Of a DNA stretch of 6,940 nucleotides, positions 3,903 through 6,940 are shown one piece after another. The DNA lies in contig JAXDLT010000301.1 in assembly GCA_034666465.1 (NCBI GenBank), positions 1 to 6,940 of the forward strand, read 5' to 3'. How positions within the stretch are numbered: the first letter of the stretch is position 1; the number at the start of each line of letters is the position of its first letter. Origin of the DNA: CF-96 sp028287605 (GTDB lineage: Bacteria > Chloroflexota > Dormibacteria > Aeolococcales > Aeolococcaceae). A program made the position numbers and the translations under genes. The notes beneath the pieces were generated by a model, which had not been told where the DNA came from, made no database searches, and saw nothing but the letters and a program-made list of their open reading frames with translations.

Positions 3903-6900
3903 CCGGCGACAACTCCCGGGGCAACCAGCTCTCCGCGGGCCTCTATGACGCCCTTCTCACCGAGGCGATTCTGAGACGACTGCCGGCCAGCTCGGACCTG
4001 TATTGCCTCGAATCGGTCGAGCCTCCGGACGCCCCCCTTACGCTCGCGTCACACCTCGGCCGGGTGCTCGCTCTCGCCCTACGAGGCCGTGGGCTGAACG
4101 AGGACGTTCGAGCCCAGGTTGAGCTCACCAACGAGATCATCCGGGCCGCCATCGCCAACCGAGCCGACCTCGCTGAGCTCCGGGACGAACTGGTTGCGGA
4201 GGCCACTCGCCTCACGGAGATTCTGCGACCTCCCGCCTCGCCACTCGCCGCGCTCGAACCACTGCCCCGCCCCACCATTGCGCTGTCGCAGAATGCGCTA
4301 CTGGTGTCTTCGAACCGGGAGCCCGCTCTCAGCGCCGAGTTGCGCCACGAACTCGCATCTGCGGACGGCGTCGACCTCCTGTGTGCGTTCGTCCGCTGGA
4401 GCGGCATCCGCGTATTGCTCCCAGAGCTTCGCGCGGCCCGTTCGCGGGGTGTTCCGGTTCGGATCATCACCACGACCTATACCGGCTCAACCGAGGGTCG
4501 AGCCCTCGAGGCACTGAGCGATCTCGGGGCCGAGATCAAGGTCAGCTACGACACCGGCTCCACCCGCCTGCATGCCAAGGCATGGCTGTTCGAAAGACAG
4601 TCAGGCTACGCCACCGCCTACATCGGCTCGTCCAATCTCACACACACCGCCCTGCACGACGGTCTGGAGTGGAACGTCCGGCTGAGCAGCGTCGTTGCAG
4701 GTGACCTGCTGGACCGCTTCCGCGCCACGTTCGCAACCTATTGGGCCGATCCCTCGTTCGAGGCATACGAGAAGGACATCTTCGAGGAGGCGCTCGAACG
4801 CGCTCGTCCCGGAGCGCAGCCCACGTCGCTGCTCCCCTTCGATATTCATCCCTACCCGTTCCAGGCGGAGATGCTGTACCAACTGGAGGTCGAGCGCACG
4901 CGGTTCGACCGCTGGCGCAATCTGGTGGTCGCAGCGACCGGCACGGGAAAGACGGTCGTCTCCGCCTTCGACTACCGACGCCTACGAGAGGAATGGGGCG
5001 ACCCCTCACTGCTCTTCGTCGCGCACCGCCAGGAGATCCTGGAGCAGAGCCTTGTGACCTTTCGCAATGTGCTCCGCGATGGAAACTTCGGCGAGTTGAT
5101 GGTTGCCGGACAGCGCCCGCGTACTGGGCGGCATGTGTTCGCCTCCATCCAGTCTCTCGCGGGGATGCTGCGTGGACGGTCCGATGTCTTCCCGCCCGAT
5201 GCCTTCGACGTGGTCGTCGTGGACGAGTTCCATCACGCTGAGGCACCCTCGTATCGGGCTCTTCTGGATCACCTCGTCCCCCGCGTCCTGCTCGGCATGA
5301 CGGCCACACCCGAGCGTGCCGACGGAATGGACATCACGCACTGGTTTGGCGGCCACATCGCGGTGGAACTCCGTCTCTGGGAGGCGTTGGAACAGGGGCT
5401 GCTATGTCCGTTCCAGTACTTCGGTGTAGCAGACGGAACCGACCTTCGGTCGCTGCGATGGAGTCGGGGCGGGTACGAGACCTCCGAGCTCACCGCCCTC
5501 TACACCGGCAACGACATGCGGCTGACCAAGGTACTCAAGGCAGTGACCGACCTCGTCGAGAACCCGGGCGGCATGCAAGCCCTGGGCTTCTGCGTCAGCA
5601 TCGACCATGCTGAGTACATGGCGCGGCGCTTTTCCGCCGCTGGCATCCCCGCACTGCACGTGTCGGCTCGCTCGACCGGCCTGGAGCGCGCCGATGCGCT
5701 GCGACGGCTGCGACTGGGCGAGGTCAACGTCCTGTTCGCGGTCGATCTGTTCAACGAGGGCCTCGATATCCCCGACATCGATACGGTGCTGCTCCTGCGA
5801 CCCACGGAGAGCCCTGTGGTCTTCATGCAGCAGATCGGCCGAGGCCTGAGACGGACCGAGGGCAAGGATGGCCTCACCATCCTCGACTTCATCGGACAGC
5901 AGCACCGCAAGTTCCGGTACGCAGAGCGGTTCCAGGCGCTGACCGGGCAGGCGCGCGGTCGACTGGATCAGCAGGTGGAGCAGGGATTCCCCTTTCTACC
6001 CACGGGCTGTTCCATCAGCCTCGACCGGCAGTCCACCCGCGTGGTCCTCGAGAATCTCCGCAGCGCAGTACGCAGCCGTCGCACCGACCTGCTGGAGAGA
6101 CTCAAAGAGGTGGGAGACGTTTCCCTGGCCGACTTCCTCACGGCGACGGGCCTGGGCCCCGTGGACGTCTACTCTGGGAGCTCTCCCGGGTGGACCGACC
6201 TGCGCCGAGCTGCGGGTTTCGTAGGAGAACGGGGCCAGCACGAAGCCAGCCTCAGCAAAGCACTCAGCCGACTGCTGCACCTGGACGACCCGGAGCGAGT
6301 CACGACGTACCGTACGTGGCTCAGCCATGCGTCGCCTCCGGTGCGGTCGGAGCTCAACCCTCGCGACCAGCGGCTTCTCACAATGCTGCAGTTCGACCTG
6401 CACTCGGGCGGCGCGAATCAAGGGAGCGTCGCAGACGGCATCGACCGGCTGTGGGAGCATCCGCTGATCCGCGACGAACTCTATCAACTGCTCGAGGTCC
6501 TGGGGAATCAGTCCAGACACCTCGCCAAGGACGCTCGATTGCCTCAGGAGGTACCGCTGGCCGTCCACTGTCGGTACACACGGAACGAGATCCTCGCCGC
6601 CTTCGGTGCGACCTCTGCGGAGCGACGGACAACGTGGCGAGAGGGTGTGCGGTGGCTCCCCGACTACAAGGCCGACGTCTTCGCAGTGACCCTCAACAAG
6701 TCCGTCAAGCGTTTCTCACCGTCGACACGGTACCGTGATTATCCGATCTCGCCGGCACTCTTCCACTGGGAGTCTCAGTCGTTCACCTCGGCAGCGTCGC
6801 CCTCGGGACAGCGATACGTCAACCATCACCGCGATGGCTCGCAGGTGCTCCTCTTCGTGAGGGAGGACTCCGTGGGCGACGGCATCGGAGCCTCGCCCTT

Positions 6901-6940
6901 TCTTTTCCTCGGACCGGCCACATATGTCCGCCACGAGCGC
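3899..6940 (+). CDS. PLD-family (HKD) nuclease / SF2 DEAD-DEAH helicase / DUF3427 protein (3' end outside window)
   Basis: The frame is open for 1014 codons to the window edge. The start is GTG 3899: the frame upstream has no other start before a stop at 3803, and NQLSAGLYDALLTEAI suits the N-terminus of this family. Domains: a helical N-terminus (about 1-115); a PLD-type domain (about 120-275) with RLHAKAW (His225, Lys227) and YIGSSNLT (243-248); an SF2 helicase core with Walker A ATGTGKT (346-352, Lys351), Walker B VVDEFHH (DEFH 442-445), motif III MTATPER (467-473), motif V NEGLDIPD (619-626) and motif VI QIGRGLRR (645-652); then a DUF3427-like C-terminus from about residue 740, ending with YRDYPIS, FHWESQS (955-961), VLLFVRE and FLFLGPATYV. 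Probably only a few dozen residues are missing. It is expected to translocate on nucleic acid using ATP, and may cut it. HKD nucleases fused to DEAD helicases are a known but functionally uncharacterised group; a defence role is inference. The HKD acidic position is Glu232, not Asp. Confidence 0.92.
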   Translation, partial: MTGDNSRGNQLSAGLYDALLTEAILRRLPASSDLYCLESVEPPDAPLTLASHLGRVLALALRGRGLNEDVRAQVELTNEIIRAAIANRADLAELRDELVAEATRLTEILRPPASPLAALEPLPRPTIALSQNALLVSSNREPALSAELRHELASADGVDLLCAFVRWSGIRVLLPELRAARSRGVPVRIITTTYTGSTEGRALEALSDLGAEIKVSYDTGSTRLHAKAWLFERQSGYATAYIGSSNLTHTALHDGLEWNVRLSSVVAGDLLDRFRATFATYWADPSFEAYEKDIFEEALERARPGAQPTSLLPFDIHPYPFQAEMLYQLEVERTRFDRWRNLVVAATGTGKTVVSAFDYRRLREEWGDPSLLFVAHRQEILEQSLVTFRNVLRDGNFGELMVAGQRPRTGRHVFASIQSLAGMLRGRSDVFPPDAFDVVVVDEFHHAEAPSYRALLDHLVPRVLLGMTATPERADGMDITHWFGGHIAVELRLWEALEQGLLCPFQYFGVADGTDLRSLRWSRGGYETSELTALYTGNDMRLTKVLKAVTDLVENPGGMQALGFCVSIDHAEYMARRFSAAGIPALHVSARSTGLERADALRRLRLGEVNVLFAVDLFNEGLDIPDIDTVLLLRPTESPVVFMQQIGRGLRRTEGKDGLTILDFIGQQHRKFRYAERFQALTGQARGRLDQQVEQGFPFLPTGCSISLDRQSTRVVLENLRSAVRSRRTDLLERLKEVGDVSLADFLTATGLGPVDVYSGSSPGWTDLRRAAGFVGERGQHEASLSKALSRLLHLDDPERVTTYRTWLSHASPPVRSELNPRDQRLLTMLQFDLHSGGANQGSVADGIDRLWEHPLIRDELYQLLEVLGNQSRHLAKDARLPQEVPLAVHCRYTRNEILAAFGATSAERRTTWREGVRWLPDYKADVFAVTLNKSVKRFSPSTRYRDYPISPALFHWESQSFTSAASPSGQRYVNHHRDGSQVLLFVREDSVGDGIGASPFLFLGPATYVRHER

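Noticed and set aside
1..6940. CRISPR array, tRNA, rRNA or insertion sequence
   Set aside because: I saw no regularly spaced identical repeats with spacers, no tRNA cloverleaf beside the direct repeats, and no transposase or integrase motifs on either strand.

Overview
The window reads as high-GC actinobacterial DNA, most likely Streptomyces or a close relative. The reasons are the strong G/C bias at third codon positions, GTG starts, an XRE regulator with a long TPR-like C-terminus of the kind common in that genus, and a single rare TTA leucine codon. That assignment is an inference from composition and gene families; no rRNA, tRNA or marker gene is present.

Layout. (1) 1-777, plus: the 3' part of a gene whose start lies outside the window. 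A proline-rich linker leads into a domain with a DxSxS motif, resembling a von Willebrand A (vWA) fold. (2) 769-3098, minus: a two-gene operon. An XRE/TPR regulator (start uncertain: 3098, 3089 or 3041) is coupled by an ATGA overlap to a two-domain thiosulfate/3-mercaptopyruvate sulfurtransferase, whose 3' end overlaps gene 1 by 9 bp. (3) 3099-3246: divergent intergenic region with a perfect 14-bp palindrome. (4) 3247-3690, plus: a 104-residue protein that is essentially a stand-alone GreA/GreB C-terminal domain, then a 41-residue Arg/Lys-rich microprotein 3 bp later, then a hairpin that may be a terminator. (5) 3740-3898: short region with a candidate extended -10 box and a possible leaderless 30-residue ORF ending in a GTGA overlap with the next gene. 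(6) 3899-6940, plus: a large gene, running off the right edge, for a PLD-type (HKD) nuclease domain, an SF2 DEAD/DEAH helicase and a DUF3427 C-terminus. This architecture looks like a nucleic-acid-processing or anti-phage effector; its function is not established.

The most unusual structural signal is a 25-bp near-perfect direct repeat (23/25) at 752-776 and 3715-3739. It brackets the regulator/sulfurtransferase/Gre-like/microprotein block exactly. One copy spans the convergent stop codons of gene 1 and the sulfurtransferase. The other lies just after the microprotein hairpin and just before the helicase leader. The block may therefore be a cassette inserted at the 3' end of gene 1 with target duplication or att-like ends, although no recombinase is visible in the window.

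Possible interplay (inference): the XRE regulator, whose TTA codon suggests bldA-linked timing if this is a Streptomyces, may control its own sulfurtransferase operon and the divergent Gre-like operon from the shared intergenic region. The helicase looks like a separate unit with its own promoter and translational coupling through a small leader ORF.
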